A stretch of 10,087 nucleotides of DNA from Gaiellasilicea sp038324115. GTDB lineage: Bacteria; Actinomycetota; Thermoleophilia; Gaiellales; Gaiellaceae. Below, in pieces: positions 1 to 6,677 of this stretch. The stretch's first letter is position 1; the number at the start of each line of letters is the position of its first letter. Under the pieces are notes generated by a model that ran no database searches, had not been told where the DNA came from, and saw nothing but the letters and a program-made list of their open reading frames with translations. The position numbers and the translations under genes were made by a program. The stretch covers positions 1 through 10,087 of the forward strand of contig JBBQHQ010000094.1 of NCBI GenBank assembly GCA_038324115.1. The letters run 5' to 3'.

Positions 1-291
1 CGCCGCCGACTCGACGACGAGCGGGTTCGGGATCCCCTGCGACCACGCGACCGCGGCGATCCCGTTCCCCGCAGCGGCAGCTGCGCGCGGCGCCGCGGTC
101 AGCGCGACGGCCCGGGAGGGGACGCGCGTGAGGGCGAGGCAACCGGCGACGACGGCAGCGGAGAGGACGAGCCAGGCGGCGCCGCGCGGGTGGTAGGCCC
201 ACACCGGCGTCGTCCCGAAGGCCTTGTAGGCGAGATCGACCGCGAGCAGGGGCAGCGCCACGACGAGCAGGAGTCCGAGGCGCGAGAGCAT
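1..291 (-). CDS. Membrane protein, N-terminal 97 residues, possibly LspA-like; runs off window
   Basis: Reading leftward from an ATG at 291-289, the frame stays open to base 1, so only the N-terminal 97 residues are visible. Residues 2-20 form a hydrophobic stretch with one early Arg (LSRLGLLLVVALPLLAVDLA), a signal anchor or first membrane helix. A second hydrophobic stretch lies near residues 38-57. Residues 75-92 read GNGIAAVAWSQGIPNPLV, which loosely resembles the GN...G..NP region of signal peptidase II (LspA, Peptidase_A8). However, the Asp-Arg that normally follows GN is absent here, so an active lipoprotein signal peptidase is doubtful. It is divergent to the acetyltransferase gene, with 23 bases between the two starts and no clear Shine-Dalgarno sequence. 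The reading frame and membrane character are seen directly; the family is a guess. Confidence 0.6.
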   Translation of the reverse strand, partial: MLSRLGLLLVVALPLLAVDLAYKAFGTTPVWAYHPRGAAWLVLSAAVVAGCLALTRVPSRAVALTAAPRAAAAAGNGIAAVAWSQGIPNPLVVESAA

Positions 292-314
292 CGTCACAGG
301 GTACGTTCGCCGGA

Positions 315-731
315 ATGCGCCGTGCGGTTCCGCCCTACGAGCTCGACGACGATCCCGCCCGGATCGACCGGGAGGCGGCGCACCGGTTCATCTCGGAGGA
401 GTCCTACTGGGCGGCGGGGCGGACGCGGGAGGCGATGGACGGCCTGATCGAGCGGGCGGACCGCGTCGTCGGTGCCTACCTCGAGGACGTGCAGGTCGGA
501 TTCAGCCGGACGGTGGACGTCCCGGACGCGCGGCTCACCTACCTCGCCGACGTCTATGTGCTGGACGCGCACCGCGGCCACGGCCTCGGCGTCGAGCTCG
601 TCCGCTTCACCGTCGAAGAGGGGCCGTTCGCGGGCCGGCGGTGGATCCTGCACACCGCCGACGCGCACGAGCTCTACGCACGCTTCGGCTTCGGGTCGAA
701 CCAGCGGCTCGTGGAACGGCCCGCCCGCTAG
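315..731 (+). CDS. GNAT-family N-acetyltransferase
   Basis: A 138-residue protein, the usual size of a single GNAT domain, which transfers an acetyl group from acetyl-CoA to an amine on a small molecule or protein. The acetyl-CoA pyrophosphate loop (motif A) is clear: strand LADVYVLDAHRGHGLG at residues 77-92, with RGHGLG (87-92) matching R/QxxGxG/A, followed by a helix (VELVRFTVEE). Motif B follows as HTADAHELYARFGF (113-126), the usual 'yekfGF' ending. No signal peptide is present, so it is cytoplasmic. The substrate cannot be read from sequence. There is no convincing ribosome site before the ATG, and only 23 bases separate it from the divergent membrane gene, so it may be translated from a very short leader. 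Its TAG overlaps the stop of the convergent glycyl-tRNA synthetase gene. Confidence 0.85.
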   Translation: MRRAVPPYELDDDPARIDREAAHRFISEESYWAAGRTREAMDGLIERADRVVGAYLEDVQVGFSRTVDVPDARLTYLADVYVLDAHRGHGLGVELVRFTVEEGPFAGRRWILHTADAHELYARFGFGSNQRLVERPAR

Positions 732-2095
732 TCGGTCTTGGGACTGCGCCAGGGCTGCGCCAGCCGGTCCTGCACGAACGCGCGGGTCCCGCCGATCGGG
801 ATCCGCTCCTGGGCGAGCGAGTCGCGGTCGCGGATCGTGACGGTGTCATCCTCGAGCGTCTGGTCGTCGATCGTCAGCCCGTACGGCGTCCCGATCTCGT
901 CCTGGCGCCGGTAGCGCCGGCCGATCGCCCCGCTGTCGTCGTACTCGGCGCTCATGGTCGCGCGCAGCTCCTCGAAGAGCGCCCGCGCCTTCCCGACCAT
1001 GTCCTCGTTCTTGCCGATCAGGGGGAGCACCGCCGCCTTCACCGGGGCGAGCTGCGGATGCAGGCGGAGCACCGTCCGCTCCCGCTCGGCGACGACCTCC
1101 TCGTCGTAGGCGTCGATCAGGAACGCGAGCATCGAGCGGTTGACCCCGAGTGCCGGCTCGATCACGTGCGGCGTGTAGCGGGAGCCGTCCTGCTCGACCC
1201 ACTCGAGCTTCGTCCCCGACGCGTTCGTGTGCTGGGTCAGGTCGTAGTCGCCGCGGTTCGCGACGCCCTCGAGCTCCGACCAGCCGATCGGGAAGAGGTA
1301 CTCGATGTCGCTCGTCGCGGCCGAGTAGTGGGAGAGCTCGTCGGCGTCGTGGGGGCGGAGCCGGAGGTGGGAGTCGCGGAGGCCGTACCGCTTGTGCCAG
1401 TCGAGCCGCTCCTGCTGCCAGTAGCGATACCACTCCTCCGCCTCGCCGGGCGGGACGAAGAACTCCATCTCCATCTGCTCGAACTCGAGCGTGCGGAAGA
1501 TGAAGTTCCCGGGTGTGATCTCGTTCCGGAACGACTTCCCGATCTGCGCGATCCCGAAGGGCGGCTTCCGGCGGGCGATCTGGGCGACGTTCTTGAAATT
1601 GATGAAGATCCCCTGCGCCGTCTCGGGGCGGAGGTACACCGGCGTGCCGGTCTCCTCGACGGCGCCGACGCGCGTCTCGAACATCAGGTTGAACTGGCGC
1701 GCCTCGGTCAGGTCGCAGTCGGAGGTCTCGCCTGGCCGCTTGCTCGGCCGCTTCCCGCAGCTCAGCTCCTGCGTGGGGTCTGCGAGGTGGTCGGCCCGGA
1801 AGCGTTGCTTGCAGGTGCGGCAGTCGACGAGCGGGTCGCTGAAGCCGCCGACGTGGCCGGACGCCTCCCAGACCTGAGGGTGGAGGATAATCGAGGAGTC
1901 GAGCGCGAGGATGTCGTCGCGCTCCTGGATCATCGCCGAGAGCCAGCGCTGCTTGACGTTGTCCTTGAGCAGGACGCCGTAGTGGCCGTAGTCGTAGGAG
2001 GAGCCGAGGCCGCCGTAGATCTCGGACGACGGGAACACGAACCCGCGCCGGCGCGAGAGTGAGACGATCTTGTCCATGGTGACGGTGTCGGCCAC
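728..2095 (-). CDS. glyS: Glycyl-tRNA synthetase, alpha2 (eukaryote/archaea-like) type
   Basis: A class II aminoacyl-tRNA synthetase that charges tRNA-Gly with glycine; 455 residues from GTG 2095, normal for the homodimeric bacterial type. The N-terminal RRRGFVFPSSEIYGG (residues 15-29) is a family signature. It is followed by LDSSIILHPQVWEASGHVGG (65-84). A likely zinc site has Cys92 and Cys95 in CRTCKQRF, with Cys113 and Cys127. Motif 2 spans GKSFRNEITPGNFIFRTLEF (186-205). Motif 3 lies around ALGVNRSMLAFL (315-326). The C-terminal anticodon-binding domain runs from about 345 to the end. ATG at 2077 is an alternative start (449 residues); I prefer 2095 because MADTVTMDKIV... fits related proteins and neither start has a ribosome site. 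The open frame continues upstream to 2461, but that part is antisense to ybaK and not coding. Stop TAG (730-728) overlaps the acetyltransferase stop. Confidence 0.95.
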   Translation of the reverse strand: MADTVTMDKIVSLSRRRGFVFPSSEIYGGLGSSYDYGHYGVLLKDNVKQRWLSAMIQERDDILALDSSIILHPQVWEASGHVGGFSDPLVDCRTCKQRFRADHLADPTQELSCGKRPSKRPGETSDCDLTEARQFNLMFETRVGAVEETGTPVYLRPETAQGIFINFKNVAQIARRKPPFGIAQIGKSFRNEITPGNFIFRTLEFEQMEMEFFVPPGEAEEWYRYWQQERLDWHKRYGLRDSHLRLRPHDADELSHYSAATSDIEYLFPIGWSELEGVANRGDYDLTQHTNASGTKLEWVEQDGSRYTPHVIEPALGVNRSMLAFLIDAYDEEVVAERERTVLRLHPQLAPVKAAVLPLIGKNEDMVGKARALFEELRATMSAEYDDSGAIGRRYRRQDEIGTPYGLTIDDQTLEDDTVTIRDRDSLAQERIPIGGTRAFVQDRLAQPWRSPKTD

Positions 2096-2116
2096 GAGAC
2101 GAGAGAGGCTACCCGG

Positions 2117-2572
2117 ATGACGCCCGCGGTCGTCGCAGCGGAGCGTGCCGGAATCGCCTTCACGCTCCACTCCTACGAGCACGACCCGAAGGCGCCCTCG
2201 TACGGGCTCGAGGCCGCCGAGCGGCTCGGCGTCGATCCCGACCGGGTCTTCAAGACGCTCGTCGTCGCGCAAGACGGCGCCCTCTCGGTCGCCGTGCTCC
2301 CGGTCGCGGACCAGCTCGACCTGCGCTCGCTGGGGAAGCGCGCCGCCCTCGCCGACCCGGTCGCCGCCGAGCGGGCGACCGGCTATGTGCTCGGCGGGAT
2401 CAGCCCGCTCGGCCAACGGAAGCGGCTGCCCACGGTCGTCGACGAGACCGCCGTCCTCCACGAGACGATCCTGGTCAGCGCGGGGCGGAGGGGCCTGGAG
2501 ATCGAGCTCGTCCCGGACGATCTCGTCCGCCTCACCGGGGCACGGCTCGCGGCGGTAGCCTCAGCGCGGTGA
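2117..2572 (+). CDS. ybaK: YbaK/EbsC-type aminoacyl-tRNA deacylase (Cys-tRNA(Pro) deacylase-like)
   Basis: A 151-residue single-domain protein of the YbaK/ProX editing family. In characterised members it hydrolyses Cys-tRNA(Pro) that ProRS has mischarged. The conserved lysine sits in VFKTLV (Lys46, residues 44-49), and the family signature GYVLGGISPLGQRKRLP spans residues 89-105, followed by TVVDE. The length is that of a free-standing deacylase, not the ProRS insertion domain. The start at 2117 is supported by a purine-rich GAGAGAGG at 2101-2108, eight bases upstream. It is divergent to glyS with only 21 bases between starts, so the two promoters must overlap or lie inside each other's genes. 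Its TGA overlaps the GTG of the next gene (GTGA), implying translational coupling. YbaK editing specificity cannot be fixed by sequence alone. Confidence 0.92.
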   Translation: MTPAVVAAERAGIAFTLHSYEHDPKAPSYGLEAAERLGVDPDRVFKTLVVAQDGALSVAVLPVADQLDLRSLGKRAALADPVAAERATGYVLGGISPLGQRKRLPTVVDETAVLHETILVSAGRRGLEIELVPDDLVRLTGARLAAVASAR

Positions 2573-3405
2573 ACCCCGCCCGCGAGATCGTCGAGCTCCA
2601 CATCCTCTCCGACTCGACGGGCGAGACGGCGACGCGCCTCGTGCAGGCGCTCGAGGCGCAGTTCCCCGACCAGCCCTTCGAGGAGATCCGCCATCCGCGG
2701 GTGGAGACGATCGACGACCTCCAGCTTGCGATCAACCGCGCCAGGGGTCGGCCGGCGGTGATGGTCTACACGCTCGTCGACCGGGAGCTGCGCGAGTCGA
2801 TGCGCTCCCTCTGCCGCAGCTCGAAGATCCACTACTGCGACATCCTCGGCCATCCGATCGAGTCGATCGCCAAGGTCTCGGGGATGGCGGCGAAGATGAA
2901 GCCCGGCGCGCGGCCGCCGCTCAACTCCCTCTACTTCAAGCGGATGGAGGCGATCGAGTTCGCGGTCAAGTTCGACGACGGCGTGGGCAGCGGGCTCGAG
3001 GAGGCGGATCTCGTCCTCGTCGGCGTCTCCCGCACCTCGAAGACGCCGCTCTCGATCTACCTCGGCTTTCTCGGCTACAAGGCCGCGAACGTCCCGATCG
3101 TCAAGGGGATCGCGCCGCCGCCGGAGCTGCACGACGTCGACCCCACCAAGGTCGTGGGGCTGACGATCGACGCCGAGCGGCTGTCCGAGATCCGCGGGCT
3201 CCGGGTCAAGTCGATGGGCGGCGGCTCCAACCGCCAGTACGCGGAGCTCGTCGAGATCTACGAGGAGCTGGACGAGGCCGCGGCGCTCCACCGGCGTCTC
3301 GGCTGCCCGGTGATCGACGTCACCGGTCTCTCGATCGAGGAGACCGCGCATCGCGTCGTCCGGCTCGTCGACCGGCGCCGCCAGGAGACCGGCACGCCCA
3401 CATGA
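2569..3405 (+). CDS. ppsR: PPDK/PEP-synthase regulatory protein (bifunctional kinase/pyrophosphorylase, DUF299)
   Basis: A 278-residue protein of the PEP synthase/pyruvate phosphate dikinase regulatory family (PDRP1 in plants, PpsR in E. coli). Family members use ADP to phosphorylate, and phosphate to dephosphorylate, a threonine next to the catalytic histidine of the target, switching it off and on. The N-terminus HILSDSTGETATRLVQA (residues 11-27) is diagnostic. KFDDG (134-138) precedes the P-loop GVSRTSKTPLS (152-162). KAANVPIV (171-178) and SNRQYAELVEIYEELDEA (220-237) also fit, and the length is typical. The likely target, ppdK, is in this same window at 8095, so I expect it to act on PPDK rather than PEP synthase; that is inference. 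The GTG start overlaps the ybaK stop by four bases, and the gene ends in ATGA with the next small gene. Confidence 0.95.
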   Translation: MNPAREIVELHILSDSTGETATRLVQALEAQFPDQPFEEIRHPRVETIDDLQLAINRARGRPAVMVYTLVDRELRESMRSLCRSSKIHYCDILGHPIESIAKVSGMAAKMKPGARPPLNSLYFKRMEAIEFAVKFDDGVGSGLEEADLVLVGVSRTSKTPLSIYLGFLGYKAANVPIVKGIAPPPELHDVDPTKVVGLTIDAERLSEIRGLRVKSMGGGSNRQYAELVEIYEELDEAAALHRRLGCPVIDVTGLSIEETAHRVVRLVDRRRQETGTPT

Positions 3406-3560
3406 GCAAGCCGCCCATCCCGAAGTGGCGCTGGGCGCTCTGGTGGACGATCCTCGCCGCCGCCGATTTCGTCTTCTACGTGCTCCTGACCCCGATCTGG
3501 CTCGGTCTGCGCGCCGCGGCGTGGCTGGCCGAATGGCGCTCCCGGGCCCGCAAGGCTTGA
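3402..3560 (+). CDS. Small 52-residue membrane protein, unknown function
   Basis: ATG at 3402 overlaps the ppsR stop (ATGA), and the frame ends at TGA 3558-3560, giving 52 residues. The protein begins MSKPPIPKWRW, followed by one long or two short hydrophobic segments covering about residues 12-42 (WALWWTILAAADFVFYVLLT, then PIWLGLRAAAWLA). It ends with a basic tail (EWRSRARKA). Six tryptophans in 52 residues is notable. It looks like a single-pass or hairpin inner-membrane peptide. Coupling to ppsR suggests co-translation with the dikinase regulator, but I do not recognise the family and propose no function. Support is the in-frame overlap, typical high-GC codon use and coherent membrane character; no homology was seen. 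Confidence 0.65.
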   Translation: MSKPPIPKWRWALWWTILAAADFVFYVLLTPIWLGLRAAAWLAEWRSRARKA

Positions 3561-3585
3561 CACAGCCCTCAATATTTAGTCAAAT
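3557..3585 (+). promoter_or_regulatory. Sigma-70-type promoter for the TetR operon
   Basis: A perfect -35 hexamer TTGACA (3557-3562) is followed after 17 bases by TCAAAT (3580-3585), a 4/6 match to TATAAT. The stretch is clearly AT-rich against a very GC-rich background. Transcription would start near 3592, about 23 bases before the GTG of the lumazine-binding-like gene. The -35 overlaps the stop codon of the preceding small gene. The proposed -10 lies across the left arm of the inverted repeat. Confidence 0.6.
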
Positions 3586-3604
3586 GGATAGGACAGCTGA
3601 CTAA
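3576..3604 (+). promoter_or_regulatory. Inverted repeat TTAGTCA-N15-TGACTAA, probable TetR operator
   Basis: TTAGTCA (3576-3582) and TGACTAA (3598-3604) are perfect reverse complements, with arm centres 22 bp apart, about two helical turns. The left arm overlaps the proposed -10 element and the right arm abuts the ribosome site GGGAGG (3605-3610). A regulator bound here would block transcription of an operon that encodes a TetR protein, so autorepression is the natural reading. The arm spacing is wide for a single TetR dimer and recalls operators that bind two dimers, such as that of QacR. It could alternatively bind another regulator. Confidence 0.55.
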
Positions 3605-3610
3605 GGGAGG
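3605..3610 (+). promoter_or_regulatory. Ribosome binding site for the lumazine-binding-like gene
   Basis: GGGAGG lies four bases before GTG at 3615, in a window where many starts lack a recognisable ribosome site. It decides the GTG start for the first gene of the operon; the spacing is slightly short. Confidence 0.65.
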
Positions 3611-3614
3611 AACG

Positions 3615-3989
3615 GTGGAGGCTCAGGCGGTGCAGCAGCAGGCACACGAGCAGGCGATCGTCGAGGTGGCGCTGGACTACTTCGAGGGCTGGTTCAGCGC
3701 CGACGCCGAGCGGATGGAGCGGGCGCTCCATCCCGGCCTCGCGAAGCGCCGGCTCGCGGACGACGCCGTGGGGCTGAACGAGGCGACCGCCGCCCAGATG
3801 ATCGAGGGCACGGCTGCGGGCATGGGGCTCGACGTCGGCGATCCCGGCGAGATCGAGGTCGAGGTCATCGACGTCCATGAGCCGATCGCGACCGCCGTCG
3901 TGCGCTCCGCCGTCTACCACGAGTACCTCCACCTCGCTCAGACCGGGGAGGGGTGGAAGATCGTCAACACCCTCTACGTCCGCAGATGA
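3615..3989 (+). CDS. Lumazine-binding-like NTF2-fold protein (SnoaL-like superfamily)
   Basis: A 124-residue protein matching the pattern of the 'putative lumazine-binding' family (Lumazine_bd_2), which has the NTF2/SnoaL cone fold. LDYFEGWFSADAERMERALH (residues 20-39) is followed by PGLAKRRL, then QMIEGTAAG (61-69), EIEVEVIDVHEPIATAVV (79-96), and the closing strands YHEYLHLAQTGEGWKIVNTL (101-120). Family members are small, mostly uncharacterised cytoplasmic proteins; some NTF2-fold relatives are enzymes or ligand binders. Lumazine binding should not be assumed from the name. It is the first gene of the operon, directly after the operator, and its TGA overlaps the ATG of the TetR gene (ATGA). 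It could bind the same ligand that the operon handles, which is speculation. Confidence 0.8.
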   Translation: MEAQAVQQQAHEQAIVEVALDYFEGWFSADAERMERALHPGLAKRRLADDAVGLNEATAAQMIEGTAAGMGLDVGDPGEIEVEVIDVHEPIATAVVRSAVYHEYLHLAQTGEGWKIVNTLYVRR

Positions 3990-4573
3990 GTGCCGTCCGG
4001 ACTGCGCGCGCGGCGGCCGAGGAGGCGTTCCTCGACGCGGCGGAGCGTCTGCTCGTCGAGGTCGGCTACGCCGGGATCACCACTCGCCGCCTCGCCGAGG
4101 AGGCGGGTGCCAACCACGGCCTCGTCCACTACTACTTCGGCTCGATGGAGAACCTGCTCGTGCGCGTGCTCGAGCGCTTCACGGAGCGACTGACGGAGCG
4201 CCAGCGCGAGCTCTACGCCGCCGACCTGCCCTTCGTGGAGAAGTGGCGGGTCGCGATGCGGTACCTCGTCGAGGAGGACGTCGCGTATCAGAAGGTCTGG
4301 CTCGAGCTGCAGGCACTCGGCTGGAACCGCCCCGAGCTCCGGGAGCGGGTCGCCCGGGTGTTCGCCGAGTGGCGGGCGGTGCTGCTGGAGGCCTTCGAGC
4401 AGGCGCAGCTCGAGCACTCGATCCCGATCCCGGCCAAGGTGCTCGTCACGCTCGTCGCGACCTTCAACGAGGGCGTGATGCTCGACCGGGCCTCCGGGGT
4501 CTCGGACGGGCACGCGGAGCTGCTCGAGTGGCTGGAAGGGTGGTTGGGTGATGGCGCTCGCGCAGAAGGCTAG
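3986..4573 (+). CDS. TetR-family transcriptional regulator
   Basis: A 195-residue regulator of typical TetR size. The N-terminal DNA-binding domain is clear: AFLDAAERLLVEVGYAGITT (residues 14-33) leads into the helix-turn-helix RRLAEEAGANHGLVHYYFGS (34-53), with the common GLVHYYFGSMENLL ending. The C-terminal part (about 65-195) is helical and would bind an unknown ligand and form the dimer. I chose ATG 3986 because it makes an ATGA overlap with the preceding stop; an in-frame start at 3953 would add 11 residues inside the upstream gene and looks less likely. The gene overlaps the next one by 23 bases. It very probably represses its own operon through the inverted repeat at 3576-3604. Low-molecular-weight inducer and any distant targets are unknown. 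Confidence 0.92.
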   Translation: MSAVRTARAAAEEAFLDAAERLLVEVGYAGITTRRLAEEAGANHGLVHYYFGSMENLLVRVLERFTERLTERQRELYAADLPFVEKWRVAMRYLVEEDVAYQKVWLELQALGWNRPELRERVARVFAEWRAVLLEAFEQAQLEHSIPIPAKVLVTLVATFNEGVMLDRASGVSDGHAELLEWLEGWLGDGARAEG

Positions 4574-6677
4574 GCCGGCCGAACAGTCCCGCGCGCTCTA
4601 CCCCGACGAGGAGGGCTTCGTCGAGCGGGACGGCGTCCGCGTCTTCTACGAGGTTTACGGTGAGGGCGAGCGGACGATCCTCTTCCTGCCGACGTGGACG
4701 ATCGTCCACTCGAGGGTGTGGAAGCTGCAGATCGCCTCGTTTGCCCGGCACGCGCGGGTCGTCACCTTCGATGGGCGCGGGAACGGCCGTTCCGACCGGC
4801 CGGCGGACCCGCGCGCGTACGACGAGGCCGAGATCGCCGAGGATGCCGTCGCCGTCCTCGATGCGCTCGGGGTCGAGCGGGCGGCAGTGGTGGCGCTCTC
4901 GCGCGGCGCCTGTCGTGCGCTCCTGCTCGCGGACGGCCACCCCGAGCGGGTCGAGCGCATCGCCTTCATCGCGCCGTCGGTGCCGCTCGGCGAGCCGCTT
5001 CCGGAGCGGACGATCCACTCGTTCGAAGAGGAGCTGGACTCCGACGAAGGTTGGGCGAAGGCCAACCGGCACTACTGGCTGCGGGATTGGCCGGGATTCG
5101 TCGAGTTTTTCTTTTCGCGCTGCTTCGCCGAGCCGCACTCCACGAAGCAGCACGAGGACTCGGTCGGGTGGGCGCTGGACACCGACCCCGAGACGATGCT
5201 GACGGACGCCGGGTCACGTGCTCCGGCGCGGGACGAGGTGCTGGAGATCTGCGACCGGCTCCGCTGCCCGACCCTCGTCATCCAGGGCAGCGACGATGCG
5301 ATCACCGGGCCTTCGCGCGGCGCGGCCCTCGCAGCCGCCCTCCGCTCCCCGCTCGTCACGCTCGAGGGGGCCGGCCACCTTCCGCAGGCGCGCGACCCCG
5401 TCCAGGTGAACGCGCTGCTCGAGGAGTTCCTGCTGCCGCCGCGGCCACCGCGCCGCTGGATGCGCGGGAAGGTCCGGCCACCCCGGGCCCTCTACGTCTC
5501 GTCGCCGATCGGCCTCGGGCACGCGCGCCGCGACGCGGCGATCGCCGAGGAGCTCCGGAAGCTCCGACCCGAGCTCGAGATCGACTGGCTCGCCCAGCAC
5601 CCGGTCACGGCCGCCCTGGAGGAACGGGGCGAGCGGATCCACCCGGCGAGCGCGCAGCTCGCGAACGAGTCGCGGCACATCCAGAGCGAGTCGGCAGGGC
5701 ACGACCTTCACTGCTTCCAGGCGATCCGGAGGATGGACGAGATCCTGCTCGCGAACTTCATGGTCTTCCGCGACGTCGTCCGCGAGGAGCCGTACGACCT
5801 CTGGATCGGGGACGAGGCCTGGGAGCTCGACTACTACCTGCACGAAAACCCGGAGCTGAAGACGGCGCCCTACGCCTGGCTGACCGACTTCGTCGGCTGG
5901 CTGCCGATGCCGGACGGCGGCGAGCACGAGGCGTTCCTAACGGCGGACTACAACGCCGAGATGATCGAGCACATCGCCCGGTATCCCTGGATCCGCGACC
6001 TGGCGCTCTTCGTCGGCGAGCCAGACGACATCGTCCCCGAGCGCTTCGGCCCCGGCCTGCCCGAGATCCGGGACTGGACGGTCGACCACTACGACTTCAC
6101 CGGCTACATCACGGGCTTCGATCCCGGCGAGCTGCCCGGACGGGAGGAGCTGCGCGCCGAGCTCGGCTACCGGCCCGACGAGCAGGTGTGCATCGTCACC
6201 GTCGGCGGCTCCGGCGTCGGCGGCGACCTGCTCCGGCGCGTGATCGACTCCTTCCCGGAGGCGGGGAGCCGGGTGCCCAACCTGCGGATGATCGTGGTCG
6301 CGGGGCCGCGGATCGATCCCGCGAGCCTCCCGACCCATCCCGGGCTCGAGTTACGGGCGTTCGTCCCCGACCTCTACCGCCACCTCGCCGTCTGCGACCT
6401 CGCCGTCGTCCAGGGCGGGCTGACGACGACGATGGAGCTGACCGCGAACGGCCGGCCGTTCCTCTACTTCCCGCTCGCCCACCACTTCGAGCAGAACTTC
6501 CACGTCCACCACCGGCTCCGCCGCTACGGCGCGGGGCGGCGGCTGGACTTCGCGGCCGACGGCCCGGAGGAGATCGCCGCCGCGATCGCGGAGGAGATCG
6601 GGCGCGAGACCGACTATCGGCCCGTCGCGACCGACGGCGCCGCGAGGGCGGCGGCGCGGATCGCCGAGCTGCTCTAG
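4551..6677 (+). CDS. Alpha/beta hydrolase-glycosyltransferase fusion protein
   Basis: A 708-residue two-domain protein. Residues about 20-295 form an alpha/beta hydrolase: FDGRGNGRSDRP (73-84), nucleophile elbow ALSRG with Ser117 (first Gly of GxSxG is Ala), acid Asp249 in QGSDDAITG, and His276 in GAGHLPQ, so the catalytic triad looks complete. After a Pro/Arg-rich linker (about 296-312, PPRPPRRWMRG), residues 313-708 resemble a GT-B glycosyltransferase of the MurG/UGT type. SSPIGLGHARRD (317-328) is the N-terminal glycine loop; VTVGGSGVGG (549-558) and VVQGGLTTTMEL (619-630) fit the donor-binding half, with HHFEQN (644-649) giving the E..Q pair. Each half is near full length for its family. 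GTG at 4548 is an alternative start; GGAAGGG at 4534-4540 serves ATG 4551. No signal peptide. The substrate is unknown; roles such as hydrolysing and glycosylating one metabolite are inference. Confidence 0.88.
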   Translation: MALAQKARPAEQSRALYPDEEGFVERDGVRVFYEVYGEGERTILFLPTWTIVHSRVWKLQIASFARHARVVTFDGRGNGRSDRPADPRAYDEAEIAEDAVAVLDALGVERAAVVALSRGACRALLLADGHPERVERIAFIAPSVPLGEPLPERTIHSFEEELDSDEGWAKANRHYWLRDWPGFVEFFFSRCFAEPHSTKQHEDSVGWALDTDPETMLTDAGSRAPARDEVLEICDRLRCPTLVIQGSDDAITGPSRGAALAAALRSPLVTLEGAGHLPQARDPVQVNALLEEFLLPPRPPRRWMRGKVRPPRALYVSSPIGLGHARRDAAIAEELRKLRPELEIDWLAQHPVTAALEERGERIHPASAQLANESRHIQSESAGHDLHCFQAIRRMDEILLANFMVFRDVVREEPYDLWIGDEAWELDYYLHENPELKTAPYAWLTDFVGWLPMPDGGEHEAFLTADYNAEMIEHIARYPWIRDLALFVGEPDDIVPERFGPGLPEIRDWTVDHYDFTGYITGFDPGELPGREELRAELGYRPDEQVCIVTVGGSGVGGDLLRRVIDSFPEAGSRVPNLRMIVVAGPRIDPASLPTHPGLELRAFVPDLYRHLAVCDLAVVQGGLTTTMELTANGRPFLYFPLAHHFEQNFHVHHRLRRYGAGRRLDFAADGPEEIAAAIAEEIGRETDYRPVATDGAARAAARIAELL

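Noticed and set aside
641..2062. Long 473-codon plus-strand open frame
   Set aside because: It lies antisense to the clear glycyl-tRNA synthetase; the protein is Arg/Leu/Val/Glu-rich without motifs. High GC content leaves few stops in the opposing frame.
2096..2461. N-terminal extension of glycyl-tRNA synthetase by about 120 residues
   Set aside because: It would run antisense through the well-supported ybaK gene and is not part of the normal enzyme.
2383..3351. Minus-strand 322-codon open frame
   Set aside because: It is entirely antisense to the end of ybaK and ppsR, both with strong motif support.
3561..3614. Inverted repeat as a transcription terminator for the ybaK-ppsR operon
   Set aside because: The arms are only 7 bp, AT-rich and 15 bases apart, with no following T-run; position over a -10 and before a ribosome site fits an operator better.
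3953..3985. Earlier in-frame start for the TetR gene
   Set aside because: It would add 11 residues inside the preceding gene; ATG 3986 gives the typical ATGA coupling and a normal TetR N-terminus.
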